Source of the DNA: Chrysochromulina tobinii
Taxonomy: Eukaryota > Haptophyta > Prymnesiales > Chrysochromulinaceae
Direction: 5' to 3'
Length of the DNA: 19,368 nucleotides
Assembly (NCBI GenBank): GCA_001275005.1
Contig: JWZX01001488.1
Location: forward strand, 1-19,368
Shown: positions 8,756 to 17,224 of the stretch, piece by piece
How the letters are laid out: each line of letters starts with the position of its first letter
How positions within the stretch are numbered: the stretch's first letter is position 1
Made by a program: the position numbers and the translations under genes
The notes under the pieces: model-generated
What the model saw: only the letters and a program-made list of their open reading frames with translations
Databases searched by the model: none
What the model was told of the DNA's origin: nothing

Positions 8756-11700
8756 ATGAGCTCTCAAACCACATCTCTGAAGGGCGTCTCGCCCGCCCTC
8801 GCGGCGCGGATGAAAAGCTTCCAGCAAGGTTCCAGAGGGACGGACGACCGCGACGGCCGCGACGGCCAGAACAGTGCGCGGCGCCAGCCCTCGCCTCGCC
8901 GTGTCGTCTCGCCGCGCCTTCGCGAGCGAGTCGACAGCTTCGAGCGGCCAGGCAAACGCAAGCAGCAGCAGCCGCCGAACGAGAGCTCAACCCCTCGAGG
9001 GCCTGCACGAGAGCCGATCCTCCGCCCGCGTGGGGACTCGCGCGAAACCGGGCGCACACCCGTCCGCACCGGCACACCCTGGACCCCATCCGTAACCACG
9101 CTCAGCGGCGTATCGACGGTGTACGGCAAGGACTCGTCGCCACAGAGGTTTCAGCACCTCCCGATCAACGGGCAGACCCCGGTCCAGAAGGCGCCCGCGC
9201 CATTGGTCGCGAGCGTGACCGCGAAAGAACTGGGCGTCAAGGCGCCGACACTCGATCATGTCCGGAATCAGGTGCAGCCCGCGCACCTCGCGCTGAACCG
9301 CAACGGGGCGTCAACAATAACTACCACGCGTGACCCAAACGAGGATCAAATGAATCCGCAGCGCGCTTGGCTGGCGAGCATGATCTCCGCGATGTCCGAT
9401 CGCGGCGGCGCCCTCGACAGTGACACCGAGTCGGCACCGACACCCAGCCACCCCAATCACGCCAGTCTCGCCGTCGACGTGCATTCACACCGATCGTCGC
9501 CGCTGGTCGGTGAGTTGCGCTCGCCCGTGAGCCAGCTCTCCGACGACGCGGCCGCGGAAGGCTTCGCGGAAGGCGTGTTGCAGCAGGCGGCGACGGAGGC
9601 GCAGGCGAGTGTGCACGCGATGAACGACCGGCGCAAGGTCGACGAGTTGCGACGCAACACTCCCATCACGGATCGACTCCTTCCCTCTGCTGAGAAGGCC
9701 GTTCCACGAGCGCGCGACGCCTTCGGCTGCTTAGGGGGTGGTTCCGATGATGAGGCCGCTCGCGCCGTCTTCTTCCCCGCGAAGGTGGTCTCCCCTACCA
9801 AAGGAGTCTCTCAGATGTCCTCTCAGAATCCGTCTCGCAACGCCTCGCCACCGCGCGGCGCCGAGCCCGGTATCCCAAACCTCGGAGAAGGCGGCCGCAC
9901 GTCAGTCACGCTGGCCGAGCTCGCCGCGTCGGGGGCGCTGCGCAGCTCGTCGAGGACATCGCCGCAGCCGCTGCGCCACGTGGCGCCCGCTACGGCGCCC
10001 GCTTACTTCCCAGGCTCCTCTTCGGCCTCGCTCCTTGAACTCGCCTCACCGTCGAACGCGGTGGCGCCGTCGCCCGCTCTGGTGCCGGAGCACCACAGCC
10101 TGTTCAATGTCGAACCGGCGCCCGCTACGGCGCCCGCGCCCGCGCTGCTGCTGCCGCCCTCGCGTCAGAACGCCGACGAGGTCGCCTTCTCCGCCCGCGG
10201 GCTTGTGCTCTTCGATCGTGGCACTGTTGAGTATCCTCCGCGCCCGCCCAATGCTGTCCACGCGCTAGTGCCGCTGCCGCTGCCGGTGCGAGAGGTGCCA
10301 CCCCTCCAGCCCACCATCAAGGTGGACACGCAGACGGGCTACTCGACGTCGGCGCCCGACTCGGCGCGCCCGCAGCTCGACGTGACCATCACCCTGGAGC
10401 TGCCCAGCCTGAGTGCCATCTGGCGGCACCTCGTGGACCGCGGCACGAGCCTGGGCGTCGACAATACACCCCGCTTCCACGAGAGCGATATCTCCAGCCT
10501 GTTGCACGCCCATAAGACTGCGACGGCCGCAGGCATCCTCGACAAGTCCCCCACGAAGCGTCGTAAGAGTGAGGGGCAGGAAGGTCACGAGGAGGAGGAG
10601 GCGGACGAGCACTCACAGAACACATCGCAGCAAGAGAGTGCCTCACAGAAGCTCAAGCGGCTGCGTCCGTACGGCACGCAGCTTCCCGAGGTGAAGCGGG
10701 CCGACGTCGTGATGCTCGCGCGCGAGATGCGGCGCTTTGAGCGGCTGCGCAGCACCGGCCTTGATGCCAACAAGAGCGGCGAGCACCGGACGGCGCTGCG
10801 TGCACTCCATCAGGCAGCCCTCATCAAGCCTTCATGTGCCATGCTCCTGAGCGTGGCCAACATGCACATGAAGCTCAACCACCCGACACTCGCTGCGCCT
10901 CTCTACTACGCAGTCCTCACCTCGAGCCGCGCGTCTGAGAAGGAGAAGAATATGGCCGCTGCCAAGGTGCAGGTAGCCAACGCCAAGGCACGCGAGAGGG
11001 CAGGCCTCCCGGCGCCGGCCACAGCGCCCGCCACGATGGCGCCCGGCAGCCCAGAGCAGAGCTGGACAGCGCCGAGGGGGAGCCGAGCCGAGCTCCGCGC
11101 TGAGCTCGCCGCCGCCGCCGGCAGCCCCACCTCGGATATCGAGGGCGCCACGCTTTATGTGAACGCGGGCGGCATCACGTATGGAACCTCCGTGCACGCG
11201 GGCTCGAGCGTCATTGGCGACTCGCTAGACGACCGCTCGACGATCGAATACGCGTCGTCGCGCTCGCCCACGAAGTCCGGCCGAAGCTCGCACTACTCGA
11301 GCCGCACGCCTTCCTCGTATGAGCAGACCCAGCGGACTCTGGCCGCCTCCACCTGCCGCACGCCCGCGTACGACGCGACGCAGCGCACCCTCGAAGCCTC
11401 GACATACCGAACGTGCGCGTCGGGCTCGACCACCTACACGAACATGCCGTACTACGAGCCTGGAGGGCCGACGATGAGCGTCTCCTACCAGAAGCAAGGC
11501 GGTGCGCGGGCCGGCTCGCCCCCCCGCGCGCCCGGCTCACCGCCCCCGCCTTCGGCCGGCAGCTTTTCGAAGTTGGTTGCCACACCGACGTCGTCGCCCT
11601 CGGTCGGCCGTCATACGGTTTCGGCTGCCGGCTCGCCTTCTGGCTTCATCGCGTGGGGCGAAGTCACGTGCTTCGACGGCGAGACACTCACGTCGACGCC

Positions 11701-13693
11701 GGGCCAGCCACGGATGGCAAGCGATATCCTGAGCTTTTTCGAGGACGAGGACGGCAACGGGCTGATCGATGAGATGCTCGATGACCCGGACCTGAGCACG
11801 GCGGCAGGCTCGCCTGAGGTGGGGGCGCACGTATGGAGGCCCTCGGGCGGCTGGCTCAAGCCAGGCGGCGGGGTGTGGCCCGTGCTCAGCAAGGAATGGA
11901 AGCGCACGGTGCAAAGCCTGCCCACACTGCAGGGCGTGCTCGATTCTTTCCCACAGCTCGATGCACGCTGGCAGGCCAAGTACGGGCAGGCTCTCATGAC
12001 GGCCAAAGGCGAGCCCTTGCTTCAGCACGAGCTGCCACTGCGCACGGTGCGCTTCGTAGGTGAAGGCGACGCCTACTCGTTGCTTCCCTCGTCCTCGTCG
12101 CTTGGCTTCGACCACCTCCAGATGTACTCCGAGGCGGGTGTCGACTGCCTGCTCTCGCTGCTGCTGTCAGGGCTGCACGCGTCCGGCGCGACGGTCCACG
12201 TGGCCCCGTGCATCGGCTGGTCGCTCATCGGTAAGTGCGATGGCTGGACGCCTTCTGAGTACGAGGCGGACGAGCTCGGCCCGTTGCCGCTCGGTGCGCC
12301 AGCCTCGCTCTGCATCTGGCAGCCCAAGGGTGTCTCTCTCGTTCACCTCTTCTGCCCACCCCCTGGCGAGCTGCCGTTCGACTTTTCGAGCTTGTATCAG
12401 GGTGGCCTCACGCCGCCGCCGCCCGATAGGCCGCCCAAGCCGCCACCGCCGCTCGTCGCGCCTGTGCCCGATTCGGTTCGCCCGCTAGCCTCGACACGCT
12501 CGATGCTTTCGGATGGGACACCCATCCCGGGGCTCTCACTCTGGCGGCTCAAGCACCCCGACATGGCTTCCGCCAGCTTGGCGTCCGCGGCGGCGCAGGC
12601 CCCCTTGCCGCCGCCACCTGCGACGGCCGCAGAGGCCTTTGGCGACTTTGCGCTCTTCACGATCGCGCACACGATCGCGCTGCTCCAGGCGGCCCTCGAG
12701 CTGCAGCACAACGACCTGAACCTGGGCCACGTGCAGCTGCTCCCCGCTTCCGAAGTGACGCACAGGGGAGTGCCACTCGTCCACCGCGAGGTGCTCGTAT
12801 ACGAGTGGGGTGAGTACCGGTATGCCTTCCGCACGCCCGCGATGGTGCCGGTCATCACGGGCCTGTCACACGCGTCGGCGCGCCTCGATGGCGTCCTCAT
12901 TGACTCGCCCGCACCGACGCTGCAGCCGGCGTTCAACGAGGCACTCGACCTCGCCGCGTTTTGGAAAAAGGCGCGCTCGCAGGTGCGCTGCGGAGAGCTC
13001 GTGCGTCGCCGGCTGCATGCGCTCGTCATCCAGGGCGCCCACTACGACACGCGCACCGCCGACCCATGGGAGCAGTACCGGCTGCCGAATGAGGGGGTGC
13101 CCTCGAGCGGCGGCGCGAGCGCGGCGCTGGTGGCATCTGCTTGGCAGGAGCTCAGCGAGCGTGAGTCGGTGGCGGCGCTGCAGGCCGAGTGGATGCCTGA
13201 GGCCCGCGAAGGGCGCGACTGCTCGTGCCAGCTGCTCACGCGGCTCCGATCGGACGCGCTGCTTACGCTGCGCGACCGCGCGCGCGCGCAGCAAAAGGAG
13301 GGCAGCAGCTCGTACTCTTCCGGCACCTCGCGCCCCCGCCCTACGATGCGTGGGCAGGCGTCGGCCGAGGTGCTGCAGGACCTGTACCTGCGTGCCAAGG
13401 TGCGCGAGGCCGAGGAGGCCAACCGGCGCGAGACTCTGGCCAAGGAAGAGCGCGCGCTGAGGCGCAAGCTCGCGAGCCTCACTGAAGCCGAGCGCGTCGC
13501 CGCGTGCGCCAACGGCTGGGATGGCTTGCAAGAGGCCTTCGAGCTGGTGCTGAGCAAAGGCATGTGGGCGCGCGCCGTGTGCTCGGTGCCGGATGAGTGG
13601 GAGGAGCAGGAGGCCATCGAGGCCTTCTGCGACCTGCTGCAGCATCCCGAAACGAGCAAGCACATCGGGCTGCTGCTCGACCGAGATGATTAG
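8756..13693 (+). CDS. Large disordered Ser/Thr-Pro-rich protein with C-terminal pseudokinase-like domain
   Basis: A 1645-residue single open frame. Residues 1-640 are low complexity, with many SP/TP sites (SPRR, SPTK twice, TPVRTGTPWTP) and a basic KSPTKRRK (598-604) that could be a nuclear signal. Residues 651-745 are helical and TPR-like (ALRALHQAALIKPS ... AAPLYYAVL). A 17-residue repeat lies at 855-888. Residues 1113-1390 resemble a divergent kinase fold of the type seen in large-DNA-virus kinase-like proteins: SEAGVDCLLSLLLSGL (helix-C-like, E1126), hinge-like SLCIWQPKG, then LELQHNDLNLGHVQLLP (1314-1330) as catalytic loop. D1320 is present but the metal-binding Asn position is His1325, and the DFG position reads VITGLSH (1366-1372). 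A proline-rich insert (1212-1245) splits the lobes. Residues 1544-1582 form a charged coiled coil. Function is unknown; a scaffold regulated by proline-directed kinases is inference. Confidence 0.8.
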   Translation: MSSQTTSLKGVSPALAARMKSFQQGSRGTDDRDGRDGQNSARRQPSPRRVVSPRLRERVDSFERPGKRKQQQPPNESSTPRGPAREPILRPRGDSRETGRTPVRTGTPWTPSVTTLSGVSTVYGKDSSPQRFQHLPINGQTPVQKAPAPLVASVTAKELGVKAPTLDHVRNQVQPAHLALNRNGASTITTTRDPNEDQMNPQRAWLASMISAMSDRGGALDSDTESAPTPSHPNHASLAVDVHSHRSSPLVGELRSPVSQLSDDAAAEGFAEGVLQQAATEAQASVHAMNDRRKVDELRRNTPITDRLLPSAEKAVPRARDAFGCLGGGSDDEAARAVFFPAKVVSPTKGVSQMSSQNPSRNASPPRGAEPGIPNLGEGGRTSVTLAELAASGALRSSSRTSPQPLRHVAPATAPAYFPGSSSASLLELASPSNAVAPSPALVPEHHSLFNVEPAPATAPAPALLLPPSRQNADEVAFSARGLVLFDRGTVEYPPRPPNAVHALVPLPLPVREVPPLQPTIKVDTQTGYSTSAPDSARPQLDVTITLELPSLSAIWRHLVDRGTSLGVDNTPRFHESDISSLLHAHKTATAAGILDKSPTKRRKSEGQEGHEEEEADEHSQNTSQQESASQKLKRLRPYGTQLPEVKRADVVMLAREMRRFERLRSTGLDANKSGEHRTALRALHQAALIKPSCAMLLSVANMHMKLNHPTLAAPLYYAVLTSSRASEKEKNMAAAKVQVANAKARERAGLPAPATAPATMAPGSPEQSWTAPRGSRAELRAELAAAAGSPTSDIEGATLYVNAGGITYGTSVHAGSSVIGDSLDDRSTIEYASSRSPTKSGRSSHYSSRTPSSYEQTQRTLAASTCRTPAYDATQRTLEASTYRTCASGSTTYTNMPYYEPGGPTMSVSYQKQGGARAGSPPRAPGSPPPPSAGSFSKLVATPTSSPSVGRHTVSAAGSPSGFIAWGEVTCFDGETLTSTPGQPRMASDILSFFEDEDGNGLIDEMLDDPDLSTAAGSPEVGAHVWRPSGGWLKPGGGVWPVLSKEWKRTVQSLPTLQGVLDSFPQLDARWQAKYGQALMTAKGEPLLQHELPLRTVRFVGEGDAYSLLPSSSSLGFDHLQMYSEAGVDCLLSLLLSGLHASGATVHVAPCIGWSLIGKCDGWTPSEYEADELGPLPLGAPASLCIWQPKGVSLVHLFCPPPGELPFDFSSLYQGGLTPPPPDRPPKPPPPLVAPVPDSVRPLASTRSMLSDGTPIPGLSLWRLKHPDMASASLASAAAQAPLPPPPATAAEAFGDFALFTIAHTIALLQAALELQHNDLNLGHVQLLPASEVTHRGVPLVHREVLVYEWGEYRYAFRTPAMVPVITGLSHASARLDGVLIDSPAPTLQPAFNEALDLAAFWKKARSQVRCGELVRRRLHALVIQGAHYDTRTADPWEQYRLPNEGVPSSGGASAALVASAWQELSERESVAALQAEWMPEAREGRDCSCQLLTRLRSDALLTLRDRARAQQKEGSSSYSSGTSRPRPTMRGQASAEVLQDLYLRAKVREAEEANRRETLAKEERALRRKLASLTEAERVAACANGWDGLQEAFELVLSKGMWARAVCSVPDEWEEQEAIEAFCDLLQHPETSKHIGLLLDRDD
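11318..11419 (+). repeat. Two-copy 17-residue coding repeat
   Basis: Protein residues 855-871 (YEQTQRTLAASTCRTPA) and 872-888 (YDATQRTLEASTYRTCA) are adjacent copies, 12 of 17 residues identical, without gap. The surrounding sequence is Ser/Thr/Tyr-rich and phosphorylatable. Confidence 0.8.
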
Positions 13694-14155
13694 ACAATGA
13701 TCCGTGAGAGGATGCGATGATGCTGATGATGATTCAAATAGAAAGCGTGCAGTCTCGGATGGCGTTTGATTATTTCATGGTACACATGGAGGGGGCGGGG
13801 GCGTCTCAGAGTATCCCTGTGGCTGTGCAACTCCGCTAGAGTTTCCTAGGAAAGGTTGCTTTTTACGTGCGTCCGACCGGAGGATGATTCACGTTATACC
13901 TCCGGCCGTCCGGCGCGGCTGCGGCGGCGCCGAATGATCCGTTTCGACGACGACGTACCACCCGGTGACCGCGGTCCGCGCTCCGCGGGGCGAGTTTACG
14001 ACGTACAACGTCGATTTGGCCTTGGTGTCTACACACTACAGTCATCTGTGGTGTCTTAGATTAGACGACGATCGAGACGTCCAGACCGAGACTACCAAGC
14101 GTGGTAGCGGCACCTTTGCACTTGACACGCTCCACACCGGCACTAGGCTCAAGCC
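13694..14155. other. Intergenic region between convergent genes
   Basis: It contains the 3' ends of the 1645-residue gene (+) and the glycosidase-like gene (-). A GATGATG-rich stretch follows the stop at 13691. CCGGAGG at 13877-13883 pairs with CCTCCGG at 13899-13905 across a 15-base loop, a weak hairpin. No gene with the local codon bias was found. Confidence 0.5.
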
Positions 14156-14203
14156 TCAACGCGTGCACGCTCCACACAGGCTCAACGCGTGCTCGCTCCA
14201 CTC
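14121..14203. repeat. Short direct repeats at the 3' end of the glycosidase-like gene
   Basis: CTCAACGCGTGCACGCTCCACAC (positions 14155-14177) and a near copy at 14181-14203 are 26 bases apart. A weaker third copy lies at 14121-14137. They straddle the minus-strand stop codon, so part of the C-terminus of the glycosidase-like protein is encoded by repeat sequence. Confidence 0.65.
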
Positions 14204-15445
14204 GTGAAAGCGCTCGACGGGTATCGAGAAACGTCGTAACACCGGGCGGGAGGAGCGAGTGGCGCGCACCGCGTTGGCGATACCCGCCACATTCTCGTGG
14301 ACAAAGAAGATGACCGTGGCACCGAGGCGGAGCACGCCCGCGGCAGGCTGCGATGTGGAGCGCTCGCCCCGGTATGTACGAAGGAGGTCGTGCGGCGCAT
14401 CGATGCTCATGTCTGGCAGATCGACGGCACACGCGGCCACTGGCGCAATCCTGGTCCAGTGGAGGCCGTCACGCGAGAGGCTCACGCCGACACATGCCTC
14501 GCCACGGTGCACAGTCGGCACGAGGGCGACGAGGGCATCGGGGAGCGATGGGTGAGTGTCCACGAGAAAGTTGTACAGGTTGAGTTGCTTGCGCTCGCTG
14601 GCTCCGAGGCCGTCAATGGTGATGGCGCGGAAGCCATCCCAGTGCACCAGGTCCGTTGACCGGCACGTCTGCACAAAGCGCTGGCCTTCCTGCACTGGGT
14701 TGAGGCGAACATACAGATGGTACGTCCCACGAAGCCTCGCGAGGCTCACGCGCCCATCGAACTCGCAGGCCGTGCTGCCATCGGCTTTGTGGCGGAGCTT
14801 TGAGGGCAGCCGGCGTGCCTCAACACATCCCGGGTGCCGGCCGTCCATGAGGTGGCGCAGCGTCCATTGCGACGGGCTCGACACCGTCACCCGATTTGCG
14901 GGGGAGCCGTGAGGTTGCACACGCATGGGAGGTAGATTTTCGGGAGCAAAGTGATACGTGCTACCACGAGCGAGCATCAGGCCAGACATGGTTAGCGGTC
15001 GACGAAAGAGGCCACCAACGGCCACAAAGTCGTCTCCGTCCGTTGCTGCACTGGCCGAGCCCTCTTTTGGTACTCGCAGCATCGCGAGATTCGAGGTCAT
15101 GTGCTGTACCGTAAAGTTACGGCCGTTGAGGCCACTGGACCTGTAGTCCCAAACATCAGGAACGACCAGCACCGGCTCGCCCTCGAAGCTCGCGCCTCCA
15201 TCGTGAGATGTGAGCGCAGCAGCCCATCCCTCGCCGATGAACGCGTGTGGCCGCGATTCCAACGTGAACACGCCCTGCCCTGACAAGAAGACGAGGACAA
15301 GTTCTTTTATGCTCGTGTTGCCCATCGTGTTGCCGCGAATGACGGAGAAGTAGCGCCAGGTGCTCAGCGCGTGGCTGAAGGTCACCTCGACGGTTGAGGC
15401 ATTCAGGGCAGGCTGAGCCGATGAGCAGACGGACGAGACGCTCAT
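14156..15445 (-). CDS. Beta-propeller glycosidase-like protein (GH32/33/43-like fold)
   Basis: A 429-residue protein whose pattern fits a five-bladed-propeller carbohydrate-active enzyme, though I cannot assign a family. Repeated blade motifs are visible: LTSHDGGASFEGEPVLV (78-94), CEFDGRVSLARLRGTYHLYVR (227-247), QTCRSTDLVHWDGF (259-272) and GVSLSRDGLHWTRIA (320-334). The S-x-D-x-x-x-W pattern resembles the Asp-box-like turns of sialidase and GH43 propellers. CEFDGR and a conserved DTHPSLPDALVALVP (296-310) supply candidate acidic active-site residues. No convincing N-terminal signal peptide follows the first ATG, so the true start may lie upstream or in another exon. The final residues fall in a short repeat. 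It is divergent from the SMP-30-like gene. A role in cell-surface or storage glycan trimming is inference. Confidence 0.6.
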   Translation of the reverse strand: MSVSSVCSSAQPALNASTVEVTFSHALSTWRYFSVIRGNTMGNTSIKELVLVFLSGQGVFTLESRPHAFIGEGWAAALTSHDGGASFEGEPVLVVPDVWDYRSSGLNGRNFTVQHMTSNLAMLRVPKEGSASAATDGDDFVAVGGLFRRPLTMSGLMLARGSTYHFAPENLPPMRVQPHGSPANRVTVSSPSQWTLRHLMDGRHPGCVEARRLPSKLRHKADGSTACEFDGRVSLARLRGTYHLYVRLNPVQEGQRFVQTCRSTDLVHWDGFRAITIDGLGASERKQLNLYNFLVDTHPSLPDALVALVPTVHRGEACVGVSLSRDGLHWTRIAPVAACAVDLPDMSIDAPHDLLRTYRGERSTSQPAAGVLRLGATVIFFVHENVAGIANAVRATRSSRPVLRRFSIPVERFHEWSEHALSLCGACTR

Positions 15446-15602
15446 GTGCCCAATTGATTGCTCCCGAAATGTGTATTCACAAATTTCCTACTGTTGTGCA
15501 TGCAAACTTCCGGTTCTGGCGACGCAAGCCGACGTGTTTCCTTGCAGGCGCGCTAGACATGGTGGGGGTAAGGTGGGGGTGGAATGTATAAAGTGCACGC
15601 GC

Positions 15603-15623
15603 CACGCGCGCGCTGCGCGCGTG
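15603..15623. repeat. GC-rich inverted repeat, 9-bp arms
   Basis: CACGCGCGC pairs with GCGCGCGTG across a 3-base centre. It lies in the divergent promoter region and could form a hairpin or be a simple alternating-GC patch. Confidence 0.7.
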
Positions 15624-15795
15624 ACAGGCGTCACACTTTCACATGTGTGTGGCATTGGGAAAGCGGCTTTTGGCGCTGTGCATGTATGGCGACAATAATC
15701 ACAACAGGGACGGAGCTCGGAGCTACCTGACGGCCAGATGAGTACAAGTGTCGGACACACACACCTCCGTCTTTAAGTTCCTCCGTGTCCGGAAA

Positions 15796-15890
15796 CAAAC
15801 TGACCCTTTCTCAAACTGCGTGGCAGTGTTTTGCGTGGTAGTGGCTGGTCGGTACCTTGTGTGTCGATTCAACTGACCCCTTCTCAAACT
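15796..15890 (+). repeat. Direct repeat upstream of the SMP-30-like gene
   Basis: AAACTGACCCTTTCTCAAACT (15797-15817) recurs as CAACTGACCCCTTCTCAAACT (15870-15890), 19 of 21 bases identical and 73 bases apart. The second copy ends 31 bases before the predicted start codon, so a leader or promoter role is possible. Confidence 0.7.
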
Positions 15891-15921
15891 TGATACCGCG
15901 TGGGAATTCTTCACCGCGACG

Positions 15922-16975
15922 ATGCTTTCGGTCGTCAGCATCTTGGTCTCAGCATGGGTAGGCGGAAGCCCCGCAAGGACACCGCTCAAATTTTGTCCAG
16001 TAGTTCGCTGCCGTTCGCCGTTCGCTGCCGCTGCTGCGAAGGGTATCGATATCCAATTGCTCCAGTTTTTCCCGACCGTGCCACCGCTCGTGCCCGGAGC
16101 AGAGAGCTCACCTCTGCTTTGCGTTGAGGGCGCCTCCTTTTCGGCGCCTGTGTGGGTTTCGACGCTGCAAAAACTGGCCATTCTCGACGCCGATGGTCGT
16201 CAGTGGCTTGTGGCAGATGATGGTTCGGGCACGGACGAATTCATCCCGTCTGGCGTGTGGGCTCACGCTATGCACATCGGGCCGGGCGGCACGAGCAGCA
16301 AGCTGGCAGCGGGTGGCTACGGCGGTCAGATGCTTGCAGTGAGCGTCGAGGCGGACGAGGCGGGCTCTGCTGCGGAGCTGCCCGTCCTTGCCGAGAACTT
16401 GGGCAGCTCGGTCGTGCTACTAACGTCCCTGAGCAACGGGCGGCTGCTCGCCGGGCTTGAGGACGGCCGGCTGCTGTGTCTGAGCACCACCGAACCGCCG
16501 GCGACGCTGCTTACGGGCGTCGGGCTCGCCGCGGGCGGCGGCAGCACGCTGCGCGGCGCGTGCACCTCCGACGATGACCGCTCGCTCTACCTGTGCCCTC
16601 GACGGAGGCGTCTCGCTCTGTGCCGTTGACTTCGATGCGGGTGAGTGCTCCGCTCCAGAGAATCTCGCGCTCGAGCTCAGCTCAGCGGCGCTCGGCGTGG
16701 CGATCGACACCGCCGACGAGCTCTTCGTGTGCACGGCCGAGGGCCTGACCGTCTTCAACGAGGCGGGCGAGGCCGTCGCGCGCGTCTCGACGCCCGCCCC
16801 TGTGTTGGGCTGCTGCTTTGGCGGCATCGCCAGTAGCAACTTGTACCTTGCTGCAGGCGACACGGTCTGGCGCCTGAAGACGAATGCGCAAGGCGTGTGT
16901 CCGCGCTCGGCAGCCTTCATGAAGAAGATGGACAAGCTCGCCGCCGTCGGTGAATACGTGCATGAGGGTTGGTAG
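15922..16975 (+). pseudogene. SMP-30/gluconolactonase-like beta-propeller, frameshifted
   Basis: Two overlapping frames make one protein of about 350 residues. The first (15922-16629) starts with a possible signal peptide (MLSVVSILVSAWVGG) and has early propeller blades (SAPVWVSTLQKLAILDADGR, AGGYGGQMLAVSV, LSNGRLLAGLEDGRLLCL). The second carries the typical C-terminal blades: ALDGGVSLCAVDFDAGE, VAIDTADELFVCTAEGLTVF, and the end pattern LGCCFGGIASSNLYLAAGD. Family homology crosses from frame 1 to frame 2 at about 16586-16600, so one base must be gained or two lost there. Metal-site signatures usual in active lactonases are not seen: the NSPND-type motif is replaced by GSSVVLLT, and PDG before the last blades reads AALG. 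It is either a recent pseudogene, a non-catalytic propeller with a sequencing error, or a programmed shift. An intron is unlikely because the junction lies in conserved sequence. Confidence 0.6.
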
Positions 16976-17224
16976 TAAAAAGAGCAGCAAGAGGGGGTGC
17001 GTCCCTGCGCACGGCAGCGCAGCGACCACCCGCGCTGGCGTACTGGACCCACACGTCTGCACAGCTCCTCCTGAGAGTCGGGGTAATGTGTTCCATGTAC
17101 AGCATGTAGGCGGAGTTGATTGATCTTATCATCAGGGCAAATCGATCATTTTTGGACTCGCCGCCAAAAAGAGGCCTACCCGCCACATCCGGAGCGTTCA
17201 GGATAGGAATTCCCGGCAAATCGA
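16976..17224. other. Short intergenic region
   Basis: 249 bases between the SMP-30-like and HSF-like genes on the same strand; nothing specific was recognised. Confidence 0.4.

Larger units (their letters stand above)
15446..15921. promoter_or_regulatory. Divergent intergenic region with repeats
   Basis: It separates the starts of the glycosidase-like (-) and SMP-30-like (+) genes, so it should hold both promoters. Visible elements are a GGTGGGGGTA-type tandem pair at 15561-15580, TATAAA at 15587-15592 about 330 bases before the plus start, a 9-bp-arm GC-rich inverted repeat at 15603-15623, GTGAC/GTCAC at 15621-15634, and a 21-base direct repeat at 15797-15817 and 15870-15890. None is proven functional. 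Confidence 0.5.

Noticed and set aside
11744-11779. EF-hand-like DEDGNGLIDEML in the large protein
   Set aside because: The loop start fits, but position 12 is Leu rather than Glu/Asp and no paired second hand is visible.
12866-13663. Minus-strand 265-residue frame opposite the 1645-residue gene
   Set aside because: Arg/Ala/Leu-rich without motifs; mirrors the real coding frame.
15587-15592. TATAAA as promoter of the SMP-30-like gene
   Set aside because: About 330 bases from the start codon with no supporting initiator evidence; kept only as a note.
16560-16607. A 48-base GT-AG intron explaining the frame change in the SMP-30-like gene
   Set aside because: It would remove conserved blade sequence (SDDDRSLYL and ALDGG) and is shorter than usual introns.
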